Shown: in pieces, positions 36,980 to 48,459 of the stretch | Layout of the letters: each line of letters starts with the position of its first letter | How positions within the stretch are numbered: position 1 is the first letter of the stretch | DNA from: Cryptomeria japonica | Lineage: Eukaryota; Streptophyta; Pinopsida; Cupressales; Cupressaceae | Reading direction: 5' to 3' | Length of the DNA: 64,000 bases | Assembly: GCF_030272615.1 (NCBI RefSeq) | Contig: NC_081411.1 | Coordinates: 213,873,654 to 213,937,653, forward strand | Notes under the pieces: model-generated | The model's database searches: none | The model's input: the letters and a program-made list of their open reading frames with translations, nothing else | Told to the model about the DNA's origin: nothing | Program-made: the position numbers and the translations under genes

Positions 36980-38225
36980 AAAATTTAGTTCAAAATGCAC
37001 TTTTTTGTTGTTGTTGTCTACATTTTTGGATGTGGTATTATTGCGGATTACATGCTATCATGTATTACTTATGAAGTATAGATTATATTCAAATTCTTAT
37101 TCATGTGTTGTCATATGTGTAAGATCAATGATTTTTCCCTACTTATTTGTAATGTTACTTATTTGTAATGTTATTTCTATTGTAGTCTATAAGTTTGTTG
37201 TATTATATACTTTTTTGTTACAATTATCAAAGAAGTACAAAGTTTGGACTCTCTAAAGGCTTCCGAAGAAATTTCATTGACACTTTCCTTTCAATTATTT
37301 CTATTAAATTTTGATTTTGAAAGTCATGATTATGATTTTTATGCTTGAATTGTATATAGTGGGTTCAATAAATTATGCCCATCAGGGTGCCACACAAATG
37401 CAATAGTTCTCAAAAGATGAGGACCTTTCAAAACCTATCATGGCAGCAATAAAAAAAGATAACTCAAAAAATATCATAGATTTGAATTCATTAATGTTTT
37501 TATAATTGATTTCCCCGTTCACAAGATTTTTTCATTAATGCATGTATTGATTTTCATAGCCATGATTTCTCTACCATTGTCATCACTGTCCAAATTGTAG
37601 ATAGAAACTTAGCTCCTAATATGTATCGATCAATCGATCAATGATATTTGGGGTAGAATGCCTATGAAATTAGGACATTTGCATCATAATCACAAGCCAT
37701 TACTACTTTCTTTTAATAAGTTACAAAAATCTTGCTTTTTAATTTCATTTTCATAATAGATTTTTAATTAAATTTTATCTTTAAAATCCTATCAACGTAT
37801 CTCTTAAATCTTTTATAGTTACAAATGCTAATTTATTATTATGAATCAAGATTAATCAAAGAACAAATAACAATATATATATTAATTTCTAATACGAGTT
37901 ATTTAGTAGTGATGGATTTCTTAGTGAGTAGCTCCTCTTACCACTTTATTTGCTATTCAATCTTCCTGCAATTCCTTCGCCCTTCTTTTGGCGTTCCCTT
38001 GCAAACCCTTCTACAAACTCCAATCGTTTGGTCAAGACTATGACCTCTTTAGGCGTCCTGATTTCATTTAATGGGAAGATTTTTGTAGTCCACACATGGT
38101 TGGAATCCCGACTTCTATATTAAGATCTTCATTGCACAAACATCATTTACTAAATAGCCTATTATGTATCAGCACTATCTCACCTGATTAAATAAATTCA
38201 AAACTTCCGAGCCATAAAACTGAAG
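36980..38225. other. Intergenic, no gene recognised
   Basis: AT-rich DNA between the dioxygenase pseudogene and kinase copy D. It contains the right copy (38110-38161) of the direct repeat whose left copy is at 34875. Nothing else was recognised. Confidence 0.45.
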
Positions 38226-38227
38226 CG

Positions 38228-38925
38228 AACCTGATCGGCTTTCATAGAATCTACTTTTCCCCGAACATAGACAAGTTCATCGTGGATCTTCTTAGCCAGT
38301 AGGAACTTGGAGTTACCAGATACATGTCTCTAAAACCTGATCGGCTTTCATAGAATCTACTTTTCCCCGAACATAGACAAGTTCATCGTGGATCTTCTTA
38401 GCCAGTAGGAACTTGGAGTTACCAGATACATGTCTCTAAAATATAAAATCATTGCTTTCTTTTTATTTAGTTTGAGGAGTCTACAGTTAACTAAATCAAT
38501 TAAACAGAGATATGCTCTGTAACATGTGAGCAGGAAAGTTCATTAAAGAATATATGGAAACGAACTACTTGTTGTGGTGAAGGAACAAGACAAAGTCACA
38601 GCAGAAAGCATCACTTTAACAGCTTCGCTCATCCCTTCAAAACTCTCTTGCTACAAATCAGGATTATTATTTTTCATTTGTTTATAGTATTTCTCATTTG
38701 CAGAAATGTTGTCGAATTTTTATTAAATATTAGCTATTCAAAAAAGCCCTGCTGCAACCCAACATGCATTCCCCAATCATTTCAATACGTCAACGGCCAC
38801 TATATGTACCTTGGTAGAAAGACTTCAAGAATTTCTATGTCAAACGGCCAAAAACACTACCATTTGAAACGTTCAAAGGACAATCAGTGTCCCTTGTTTC
38901 TGAGTTTAGACAAACAAAACATTGT
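38228..38925 (-). pseudogene. Kinase-family pseudogene, copy D (N-terminal helical exons only)
   Basis: The plus-strand text here matches 15905-16545 of copy B base by base over long stretches, so this is a minus-strand piece holding the helical exons. The exon with KFLLAKKIHDELVYVRG and KVDSMKAD corresponds to copy B's RFLLTKKIRFELVYVRG, and is present twice in tandem. The next exons keep only scraps of the LERFDNISAN region (about 38695-38740) and have many small deletions. Neither exon 1 nor any kinase exon is present. It is a partial, dead copy. Confidence 0.8.
38230..38441 (-). repeat. Exact 106-bp tandem duplication of a helical exon
   Basis: Units 38230-38335 and 38336-38441 read identically over all 106 bases. 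Each holds the LVYVRGKVDSMKAD-coding exon with some intron flank. Identity in an otherwise mutated pseudogene means the duplication is young compared with the death of the gene. 106 is not a multiple of three. Confidence 0.9.
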
Positions 38926-39413
38926 TTGTAATTGCGAAATGAATAGATTACATGATTGTGATGTAATATAATAGACATTAAGTTTTCACAATCTAAAAGA
39001 TATAAATCAGCTGTTTCTGAATTTGATTGTGTGGAAATATTTTTATCAAATTTACACATAATCTAATCTAGAACTGCTGATTTATATGTAATGTAATATG
39101 TTATTTAACTGATAAAACTAATAAAATCATAACAATATAGAAAAACACATAAAAACTGAATTGGATAATAACAGTTGACGATGATACACAACTTTTAAAA
39201 TTAATAAATGAAACATTTCAGTAAACTGTGATTTATGGACACTTGATTCTGTAATTTGAACACCATAAAACCTCTTACTGCCAACAGTATTAATAAATTC
39301 AATTCCTCAAAAACATTACAATATAAAAAAGTAAGTATGGGGTATACAGTTATCTCCAACACTTATTTGTACAATGCTTCAAACATAAACCCACCTTGGT
39401 TTCTATGACATTC

Positions 39414-40884
39414 CTAAGCCAAATGTAAGAAATCTTGTGTGATTGGAAGTAGAATGCGATTGGGATCAGATTCAATTGCACTTAACTGTTACATTGGAAG
39501 ATGCATGTATACTATCCAACTACCGTCTCCTAGAGGGCTATGAGTAGGCATGACATAGCCCGCTTCAGCACCCCAAGGGAAATGGTAGCTTACAAAAGTA
39601 GGCTTTCCCCATCCAAAATCAACCTCATACAAAGGAAACCACAGTCCAGAAGACACCAAAACTGCAGGTCCTGAGGACTCCATGTCATCTGCTCCGCAGT
39701 AAATCTTGGCTAAGACAGGTGTTGGCTTTGTAGTCTCAACGAAGTCAATTAAGCTTTGAAAGTGTTCCTCATTTGCTGCACTCTTTATGGCATCATGAAT
39801 TAGCCCTGCACTCCAACAAAGTGGTTTGCTTTTTATATAACCAGCATTAGACTCAGCAAAGGGCAAGGTTAGAACATTGCCAAAGTAATTGGCAGAAATC
39901 CCAATCTCCCTTAAGTGTTGGCGTCCATCTACAACTATTCCTATTTTACAATTTATGGTGTCCTTGACCTTGTGGCTGCTTATCAGTAGCTTCCACAAGT
40001 AAGCACTGAAAACCTCTAATTTGGTGTTACTCTTACCATCTTTTTTTGCATTGAATTGGAGATCCATAATGTTCTTCACATCTAGATAGTAAATTCTACT
40101 TACTAAAGAAGGTGGGTGAGGGTTTTCTTGGCTGAATTCTTGTGAACAATGCCTCACATACATATTGTTAATTTCAGCACAGTGAGCAGGGGAATCTCGA
40201 GGGCATAATATGGAGCGTGTAATGCTTGGATTCAGAGATGCAGTTGAGTCATTTCTAGAAAGCTTTGCCCAAATTGTGAAAAACATGTTTGCAGAGTATG
40301 CATCTGCAATTCTGTGGTCGAAAGTGCAGCCAATAACAAGACCTCCACAGCCAAATTCTGTCACCTGCAAATACCTAAAAACTGTTAAGATTGTTATGCA
40401 GAAAGCAAAAAGGGTGGAAAGAATTATGTGCTCTTACCTGAACAGCAAAGACGGGAATGCCATCTTCTTGAAAGGGTTTTGAAAGTAAAGGAACAAGCTT
40501 CCCCTGCACAGACTCATCAGGGTCGTATAAATTCAGCTGAGAAAGAGGAGCTGCAGCATAAGCTTGGGTGAAGCGAACTCCCTTGTTATTGCAATGGACC
40601 TTTGGTAGGCCAATGCTATCTGTAACCAATCTTCCCGCAAATACATAATAGGACACTAACACCTTCAAGAGGGAAGTCTTGAGATGAGATAGTGCTGATG
40701 CAAAAGTCCTAGGAAAGGGATTTTTATAACAGAAGACCACATGGACAGAAACTGGAGGAATAAGGAGATCTAGATTTGACAGAGGAAGGATGTGCTGCTA
40801 CATTGGAAGTGTAGGCATTATAACTTCTGTGTTAACAATCTTCAACTCATAATCTTTGCAAATGGGAGCGTTAACCGAAGCCAT
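39414..40884 (-). pseudogene. BAHD acyltransferase pseudogene (near-complete, two premature stops)
   Basis: BAHD enzymes move acyl groups from acyl-CoA to alcohols or amines in the cytosol. Exon 1 (40884-40438) starts MASVNAPICKDYELKIVNTE and has HILPLSNLDLLIPP. Exon 2 (40364-39414) begins VTEFGCGGLVIGCTFDHRIAD; it carries HxxxD as HRIAD and the structural DFGWG motif in EVDFGWGKP. The intron has GTAAG and a GCAG acceptor. Codon 29 is TAG (40798-40800). A second stop, TAA (39489-39491), follows VYMHLPM, and the frame continues through SAIESDPNRILLP to a final TAG at 39414-39416. The rest reads cleanly, so decay is recent or the stops are read through. Overall wording, including GYVMPTHSP and IVYMHLP, recalls coniferyl-alcohol/shikimate hydroxycinnamoyl-type BAHDs, but the substrate is not decidable. 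Confidence 0.87.
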
Positions 40885-40889
40885 CTCAG

Positions 40890-42570
40890 CACAATCTCTA
40901 CAAGCTTATCCACGAATGCAAGATTCAACCATTCTTGTTAGTTTATAGCATTAGAAGTGCCGATTTGCGTGGTTTACTACTGATTAAGCCCATTCCGATT
41001 CATTGCCTAAACAAAATTTCTTGTTAATTCTTCAGTAGCCTGTACCACGCAATATAAATTTTCTCTTATCCAAAACGACGAGGAACATGTTAATGTAAGA
41101 ATTGCGCATGCGCTGGCTCCGTATTATTTTGTTCTCCACGGTGTACATATTGTCTTACCCAAAACGACGTTAAACCTGCAAACTAAGAATTGTGGTGGTC
41201 AATCTGTGCTCGTCTATTCCAACGATTTAAATATTTTTTAATTTAATTGTTCAAATTAAATTTTCTCTAATAAGGTGGATTTTATTTAAAAATAACACAC
41301 TTTCTCACTTTAACATGGATTCTCGTATTTGCTAATCTAGCATTTCTTACTGCAGCTTTTAAAACATGTCAAAAGCTTCAATGCAGGCCTGGAATTTGAC
41401 AGGTTATATGGTCGTTTTTTGACTTTTGGATCGTATATGACAACTTAAAAAATTACTGGACGGTATATATTGACATGCTATTTTTTTCTAAAAATATATA
41501 TATGACACTTCAAATTATTAATAAACTGTAAAATATTATAATAGGTAATATATATATAATATTTTAATTTAAAATATTGATATATATTATTTAAGAATGT
41601 TTATTATAAAAATATAAATTTATTTAAAAAAATAAGATATATTTATTTCTAATTTTATAATATTTTAATATGAATTTTCAAAATAATTTATATTTTCTTA
41701 AGTGTATTTAGAAACTTAGTCAATTTATTTTTTAAATATTTTTAAGAAGATTGTCTCAAATATCGATTTAGAAACTTGTTATAACTGAAATACTAAAACA
41801 TAGTTGTTTCTAATTTTTAAACTATTTTAATATGAATTTTTAAAGCTGTTTATATTTTCTATTATAAATATATATTATATTATTATTCTTTTTATTTATC
41901 AATAAAATGTAAGTTTGTAATTGTACTTCATTTTTCTCATTATTGATGAATTTGGGGAGATCTCAAATATTAATTTAAAAATAAAATGTAGTTATTTTGA
42001 GAAGGATGACACAAAGAAGATTTTTTTTAAAACGTCAAATGAAAGGCATTGAAATTACTAAACCATCATTAAAAAAAATGATATGACAAGTAGGAGTGAC
42101 TGTCAAATTCCAGACCTACTTCAATGATTGAGTCCCCCAGATTTAGTTGTGTTTCTCACATAATTAGGCGCCCAATTTAAACCTACACCATATGATCTTT
42201 TACTCTCACGCCTTTAATATAGAATTATGTTGTACTTTGTTTCAAAGGTTTAAATTTAAAAAATCATTAAATTTTGATTAAGTAGCATCATTTAGTTGTG
42301 AAGAATGTTTTGTTACTATGAGAAATAGGTTAGTTATTTGAGAGTGATTCTCATGTGAACAATTTTCATTGTCTATTTGTACTTCTTCATCTTTTCAACA
42401 CTTATTTCTTAAAGATGAGGATATTTTTCTAGTTTCATCACCATTGCCAATTAAGATACATAGATATAAGGTGTTAGTATTTTGAGTCATCCCAATTTGG
42501 ATGATCCTCAAAAGTTTTTTTTGTTGTCATGGGTATTCTTAAGTGGGACACATTTATAATAGAGTAATAT
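40890..42570. other. Intergenic, 5' flank of the BAHD pseudogene
   Basis: The first 350 bases are of mixed composition. The motif CCAAAACGACG occurs twice (about 41072 and 41159). The rest is very AT-rich, with no gene recognised. Confidence 0.4.
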
Positions 42571-42574
42571 TCTT

Positions 42575-42632
42575 TTTCTTTTTTTCTTTTTTCTTTTTTG
42601 TTAGATAATAGATCGAAGCCGCAATATTTTGA

Positions 42633-42694
<62 letters not shown>

Positions 42695-42887
42695 TATTAC
42701 TATTATTACTATTATTATTATTATTATTATTATGTTTGATTAGATTGACCCTAGACCTTCCCCATTTTTATGGAAGGCCAAGAGTCACAACTTAGAGTTC
42801 CATTTTAGATGTCCCTATTGGGAATTGAACTTGGGTCTCCACAGTGAGAACTCGGTGTTTTAACCAGTTAAGCTCAACCCCTTGGAC
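42575..42887 (-). mobile_element. tRNA-derived SINE, copy 2, with expanded (TAA)n
   Basis: Read on the minus strand from 42886, the head CCAAGGGGTTGAGCTTAACT matches that of the SINE at 1610, with a B-box-like AGTTCAATTCCC. The body continues to CTTGGCCTTCCAT, then enters a (TAA)n microsatellite (plus strand (ATT)n, about 42634-42733) and a purine-rich tail at the left end. Flanking 17-base direct repeats with one mismatch lie at 42558-42574 and 42888-42904. That defines the insertion and shows the microsatellite belongs to the element. The Leu-rich open frame through the triplet repeat is an artefact. Confidence 0.82.
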
Positions 42888-43245
42888 AATAGAATAATAT
42901 TCTTATTTTATGAGAATTTAAAATTTTTTAAGAGCTTTTTCTAGTTTTATTCTTGAGAAAACACTGTGTTTGATGCATGGTTTTTATCGTCCTTTTAATA
43001 GTGTCATTACTAAACATGGACTTAGGTCTCAAGGGTTTATTCATGATAAGCCTACCTAAGTATCTATTTGATAAATCAAAGGCTCTTTAATGTTTGACTA
43101 TTAATTAAGTGCAAGCTTTCTATTTTCTTCAATTATAATAGAATGATATAGGGTAAACTTTTATTGTTGCAAGTATTTATTATTTTGTTTATTGAAATAT
43201 TTTTCTCATCAGTTATTGTTTTGGGACTATTTTTCTCAATTCTTC

Positions 43246-43870
43246 ATTTGTTATCAGAGAAGGTGATTGTGTTTAGAGTTTCATAATGTCAAATACTAAT
43301 TCTTTTCCAATTTGAGAATTCAATGGAAGTCGATTATGATTACTAGATGACTTTCTTAGTAGGAAAAGATATGTGGGAAATTGTAGAAATAGGGTATGAA
43401 GAGCCTCAAGATGGGAATTCACTTATAGCAAATGATGTAGTGGCTAAGAAGGAAGCTAAGAAGAAGAAGGCATAAGCTTTATCTTACATTCAAATTGCTC
43501 TTAATAAGAACTTATTTTCAAGAATTGCAGATGCAAAGAATGCTAAGGATGCCTGGAAAACTCTCAAGGAAGTTTACAAAGGTAGTGATGGGATCAAGGT
43601 TGTGAAGCTACAAACCTTGAAAAAGGGAGTTTAAGAATTTAAAAATGCAGGAAACAAAATAATGTGAGTGATTATTGTATAAGGGTGAAAGATGTGGTCA
43701 ATAAAATGGCTACTTTAGACGAAATAATGAGCAAAGAAGTTGTGGTCAACAAGATGTTGAGGTCTCTAACATTGAGATGGAACAATGTTGCCATCATTAT
43801 TGAAGAAAGCAAAAATTTGTCCTCTCTTGAATATGATCATCTTGTTGGATCACTCAAGATTATCATAAGA
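43246..43870 (+). mobile_element. Ty1/copia gag fragment with primer-binding site
   Basis: A primer-binding-site-like TGTTATCAGAG (43249-43259; plant initiator-tRNA-Met sites read TGGTATCAGAG) precedes a worn gag starting at 43286 with MSNTNSFPI. Frames then read DMWEIVEIGYEEPQDG, ALSYIQIALNKNLFSRI, DAWKTLKEVYKGSDGI, then MATLDEIMSKEVVVNKMLRS and IIEESKNLSSLEYDHLVGSL, the UBN2-type gag of Copia elements. Stops (TAG, TAA) and at least one frame change interrupt it. Sequence upstream of the primer site to about 42905 may be the 5' LTR, but its start is not clear. No pol follows. Confidence 0.75.
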
Positions 43871-43879
43871 AAACTAGAT

Positions 43880-44450
43880 TTTATACATATATTCATCAAG
43901 ATAATATACATTTAAAAAATATTAAATGAGTCTAATTAATAATTCACAAGTATTTTCATACATTTTATTTATTATTATATAAAAATACATCACAAGATCA
44001 TGAAGTGAAGATTTTAGTATTGTTTGATTGACTAACAAATCACTACACATCTAAAAATATACATTACACATATAGAGACACACTCACTCAAGTTCAATTT
44101 ATCCTTTAAATAACTCAATCAATAAAGATTAAAAATTATTTATATTACAAATTTAATATAAGCCCATATTATTATAATATTAAAATGTCATTCTCAAATA
44201 TGGAAACTATGATCAAGGGGGTTCTTCTATGTAAGTTTTTATCTCTACTATGATCCCTTTGTTTCTATCTTTTTCATCATATTTCCAAATAAATCCTTCC
44301 GAATACTTAATACACACATAAGAAGATGTAAATCTATATTAAATTTTGATACCCATAAGTAGTACAACTACATAGAATGACATACTTCTTAGGGATCATT
44401 TTCCTGAAATTGTACCAAAAAATATGGGGGAATTTTCCTCTTCGATCTAC
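43880..44450. other. Intergenic, no gene recognised
   Basis: AT-rich sequence between the gag fragment and the first long direct repeat. Nothing was recognised. Confidence 0.4.
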
Positions 44451-45814
44451 AAATATTCTCTACATTAAGGATTCCTTTAGATCTAGTATTAAAAGGCATG
44501 GATAATCTCATGAAATCTACTACAAACATAACTTGAATATACAGTGTAAACATCAAGCTATTAAGTCCAAACCACTAAATTAATTAAGGCTTCCTTTTTC
44601 ATTCATTTTTTCCTATATAGATCCATGCCCTTTTATTTAAAATATACTTTTTGGCATGAACAAATCAAGTATTGTGGTTGGTGGGCATTGTAGATGCATT
44701 AATGGTATCTTCACCACCATAAGTAAACTTCTTGTAATCAGACCCAAAATGATGAACATTGGTTACTTGGTGGTAAAGGCCCTTTTATGATGGGTTTAAA
44801 TCTTTTATGACTCATTAAATACATTATAGGTTATCCATGAGGGTTGGTGGAAGTTTTGAACTATCAAATGTCAAGAAGAATCCATATCACATGCCTTCAA
44901 TTATGTTGTAGAGGTTCATGGGTGACTAGGAAGTCACTCCCAAACATGATGTAGAATGCACAAAGTTTAAGGATTTAATATTTTTATGGAATTTCATAAT
45001 ATAAAATGTGAAGTGTCAAGGTTCAAGCCTACCTCATGATAGATACTAGGGAAATGGAATTTTGATAAGATAATAGTTATAAAGGGAAAATGAGATGAAA
45101 GTAAGATTATCAGACTTGGTATTCAAGGATGGGAAAGTTTGACAATCTAGTTTGAAAGACTTAGAATATTTTTAGGTAAAGGATCAAGACATTATGGCTA
45201 AGAATATAGGCGTGACATTAAAGGAAATCCTAAAATTTTGCAACTCTAACAAATAGAGAAAACACTAGAAAAAACTATACTTAGACTATTTATGATCTCT
45301 TATATTTCTTGACACTTAGGGGACCCGCATAGGATGTCTCAAATTGATTATCAGTAATAGGTTGGAAAAAGGGTTAAATGTACAAAATGATAATAAAATG
45401 TTAAGAAATGACACAAAATAATGGGATGCCAACATTGTCTCTAGTTGGGATGTGTGTCTCTTACAAGCACAACAAGAAATGAATCTCCAAGAAGAACAAA
45501 AATAAGAAAATAAATGGATTAGGATTGACTTATAAAAAAGAATAAAAATATGTGAGTAAAACAGACTAGAGATTACAATTCACTTTAGATATTATTATCT
45601 CTCATTTATTCCCAAATATCTTAATCTAACTAGAGATGTAGAAGTAGAACTAAAATATATCAAAATCTAAAGTGAGTAAAAATCTAATTATTCTAGAGGA
45701 TGAAAGAACAATTGAAGAAAAAAACCTGACACCAAATGGAGGAGCTTTCCACCTCATATACCAATGCGTAGAATGGAATACAACATGCCACACTATCATC
45801 CTCACTTGATTCAA
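44451..45814 (+). mobile_element. Left long direct repeat, probable 5' LTR of an internally deleted Copia element
   Basis: This 1.36-kb stretch is repeated in the same orientation at 46468-47916 (offset 2017 at the start) with modest divergence. It holds a TATA-like CCTATATAGATCC near 44612. A gag start and a weak primer-site remnant (CGATATGAGAGCTTTG, about 45885) follow it, which supports LTR identity. Canonical TG...CA ends are not seen at the points where similarity stops, so the true ends are uncertain. Confidence 0.65.
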
Positions 45815-45945
45815 TTTGCACACCTTTAAATTTGCATTATAATTGTTGGTTTTCTTATTTCTTCACCTATCAATTACTAACAATCGATATGAGAGCTTTG
45901 TGAATTTGGTTTTTTGATAAGGGTTTCTAGATTTGAGTGGGACAA

Positions 45946-46384
45946 ATGTCTAAGGAAGGAAGATTCAAGGTCAAAAACTTTAATGGCCAAAATTATTAAC
46001 TATGAAAAATGTAGATGGAAGATTACCTATATCAAAAAGATTTTTGGCATCAATAATAAGGAAAAATGAAGAAATATGTCACAATGTCAGATGAAGAATG
46101 GGATATTTTCGTTAGAAAGGCATTGGGAACCATTTGTTTGTGCCTTGTACTATCTATAGCATTTAATATATCCAAAGAAGAAATAATTTTTGATTTGATG
46201 ACAATACTTAAAATAGTAATGTTAAAGCCTTGGCTTCAAATAAGGTATTTTTAATGAAAAGGTTATTTAATATGAAAATGGTTGAAGGTGATTTTGTAGT
46301 ACAACATTTAAATTAATTTAATATAATTACCAGCCAATTATCTTATGTAATGTAGTAAGTTTTGATGAAGAGCTTAGGGATCTC
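45946..46384 (+). mobile_element. Copia gag fragment between the long direct repeats
   Basis: It starts ATGTCTAAGG at 45946. Read with frame changes it gives FKVKNFNGQNY, MEDYLYQKD, VTMSDEEWDIFVRKALGTI, CLVLSIAFNISKEE, LMKRLFNMKMVEGDFV and SFDEELRDLLN. That is the N-terminal part of a Copia gag, different in sequence from the gag at 43.3 kb. It stops abruptly at about 46390, where a host-gene fragment begins. No protease, integrase or reverse transcriptase is present, so the element is a deletion derivative. Confidence 0.75.
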
Positions 46385-46392
46385 TTAAATAT

Positions 46393-46470
46393 AATTGAAT
46401 CTGATCCCAATCGCATTCTACTTCTAGTTACACAAAATCTCTTACATTTAGCTTAGGAATATCTTAGAAA
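46393..46470 (+). pseudogene. BAHD acyltransferase 3'-end fragment inside the Copia derivative
   Basis: About 78 bases match the coding end of the BAHD pseudogene (minus strand, 39477-39400). The shared word AATTGAATCTGATCCCAATC and the next ten or so bases are identical, and similarity runs past the stop codon to CTTAGAAA. It encodes IESDPNRILL before diverging. The gag frame stops directly to its left and the right long direct repeat starts directly to its right. Confidence 0.8.
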
Positions 46471-47916
46471 TATTCTCTACATTTAGGATTCTTTAAGATT
46501 GAGTATGGAAATGCATGGATAATCTCATGAAATCTACTACAAATATAGCCTGAATGTGGAGTGTAAACATCAAGAAATGAAAACCTAATGACCAAATTAA
46601 TTAAGGCTTCCTATTTTCATTCATTTATTCCTATATAGATCCATGCCCTTTTATTCAAAATTTACATTTTCGGCATCAACAAATTAAATCTTGTGGTTGG
46701 TGGGCATTGTAGATGCATTAATGGTGTCATCCCTACTATTAGAAAACTTCTTGTAAATCAACCCCAAAATGATGAACATTTGTTACTTGGTAATAAAGGA
46801 CCTTTTATGATGGTTTTAAACCTTTTATCACTAATTAAATATATTATAGGTCAAACACAAGGGTAGGTGGGATTTTTGAAATATCAAAAGTAAGGGAGAA
46901 TCCATATCACATGCCTTCAATCAAGTTGTAGAGGTTCATGCGTGACTAGGAAGTCACTCGCAAACATGATGTAGAATGAGAAAAGTTTGTGGATTTAATT
47001 TTGTTATGGAATATAATAATATAAATATGAAGTGTTAGGGTTCAATATTACTTCATGATAGATAATAGGGAAAGGGAATCCTGATTGGTTAATAGTTATA
47101 AAGGGAAAATGAGATGAAGGTTAGGTTTTTAGACTTGGTACTTAAGGATGGGAAAGATTGACAATTTGATTTGAAAGGCTTAGAAGATTTTTAGGTAAAG
47201 GATTAAGATATTAGGGCTGAGAAAAAATGCACGACATTAAAGGAAATCCTAAAATTTTGCAACTCTAACAAATAGAGAAAACACTTGAAAAAACCTATAC
47301 TGAGACTATTTATGAGCTCTTTTATTTCTTGACACTTTGGGAACCCACATTGGATGTCTCAAATTGATTATTAATATTAGGTTGAAAATAGGGTTAAATG
47401 CACAACATGGTAATAGAATGACAAGGAATGAGACACAAAATAATGGGATGCCAACATTGTCTCTAGTTAGGGATGAGTTTCTCTTACAATCCAAAGAAGA
47501 AGAAAAAATCTCCAATAAGAAAAAAATGGACAAAAAAATGGATTAGAATTAACTTATAGAAAAGAATAAAAATATATGAGAAAAACTAACTAGAGATTGC
47601 AATTCACACAAAGAAATGGATTAGAATTAACTTATAGAAACGAATAAAAATATATGAGAAAAACTAACTAGAGATTGCAATTCACTTTATATTTTAATAT
47701 CTCTCATTTATCCCCAAATCTCCTAAACTATCTAGATATGTAGAAGTAAAACTAAATTATATTAAAATCTAAAGTGACTAAAAATCTAATTACTATATAG
47801 GATGAAAGAACAATCTAAGAAAAGTACCTAACACCAAATGGAGGAGCTTTCCATCTCATATGTGCATAGAATGGAATACAGTGTGCCACACTATCATCCT
47901 CACACAATTGATTCAA
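46468..47916 (+). mobile_element. Right long direct repeat, probable 3' LTR
   Basis: Partner of 44451-45814. It differs by scattered substitutions and by a 78-base tandem duplication (units from about 47540 and 47618) that the left copy lacks. The divergence between copies shows an old element. No polypurine tract is seen at its left border, where BAHD-derived sequence stands instead. Confidence 0.65.
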
Positions 47917-48194
47917 CGGTTCCCAAAGTTCTCATTTCTAATGCCAAATTTTAATTCACTTGCACACATAGAGAGCGAAAAAAATTGGGTCCGATTTTTT
48001 AAGGGTTTTTCTTAGTCAAACCCCCATTTTTCTCTTCTATTGTCCATAGATAGATAGAGATAAAATTTGAAAAAATGATAAATGAATAATATTAAATCCT
48101 AACATTATTAGGAGTTTAGTGTTATAAGATTTCCACGATCCATGCTAATATTCAATTATTTGTTTCTCGATTTGATTGTGTATACCAGTTTTTT

Positions 48195-48407
48195 ATCATC
48201 AACGTTTCGAACCACACTCCGTGATTCATCATCAGGATGATCAAGAATGCCAAGGAGATGAAAAGTCTGCAATTTTTATCATCAACGTTTCCAATCACAC
48301 TCCGTGATTCATCATTAGGATGATTAGGAATGCCAAGGAGATGAAAAATCTGCAATTTTTATTATCAACGTTTCGAATCACACTCCGTGATTCATTATCA
48401 GGATGAT
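48195..48407 (-). ncRNA. Three tandem hammerhead-ribozyme-like motifs (83-bp period)
   Basis: Three units at 83-base spacing each carry a hammerhead core on the minus strand. The best (48195-48241) reads ATCATC, CTGATGA, a stem-loop, GAAAC, GTT, GATGAT. CTGATGA and GAAA are the invariant cores. Stem II is GAATCAC pairing with GTGATTC (one G-U pair in this unit) around loop GGAGT, with one unpaired T before it. Stem I is ATCATC/GATGAT, and cleavage would fall after GTT. Stem III has only the palindrome AACGTT, so activity would need dimers, as described for ribozymes of Penelope elements and retrozymes. Unit 2 (48278-48324) has CTAATGA and GGAAAC, and unit 3 (48361-48407) has CTGATAA; both are probably inactive. 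Confidence 0.75.
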
Positions 48408-48459
48408 CAAGAATACCAAGGAGATGATTTGCAGACTTTTCATCTCCATGGCATTCTTG

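Noticed and set aside
42598-42795. Open frame with a long Leu run
   Set aside because: It is the triplet microsatellite of the SINE tail read in one frame.
48187-48435. Possible CRISPR-like array of regular repeats
   Set aside because: The 83-bp units are contiguous without spacers and lie in a eukaryotic retroelement; the unit is a ribozyme repeat.
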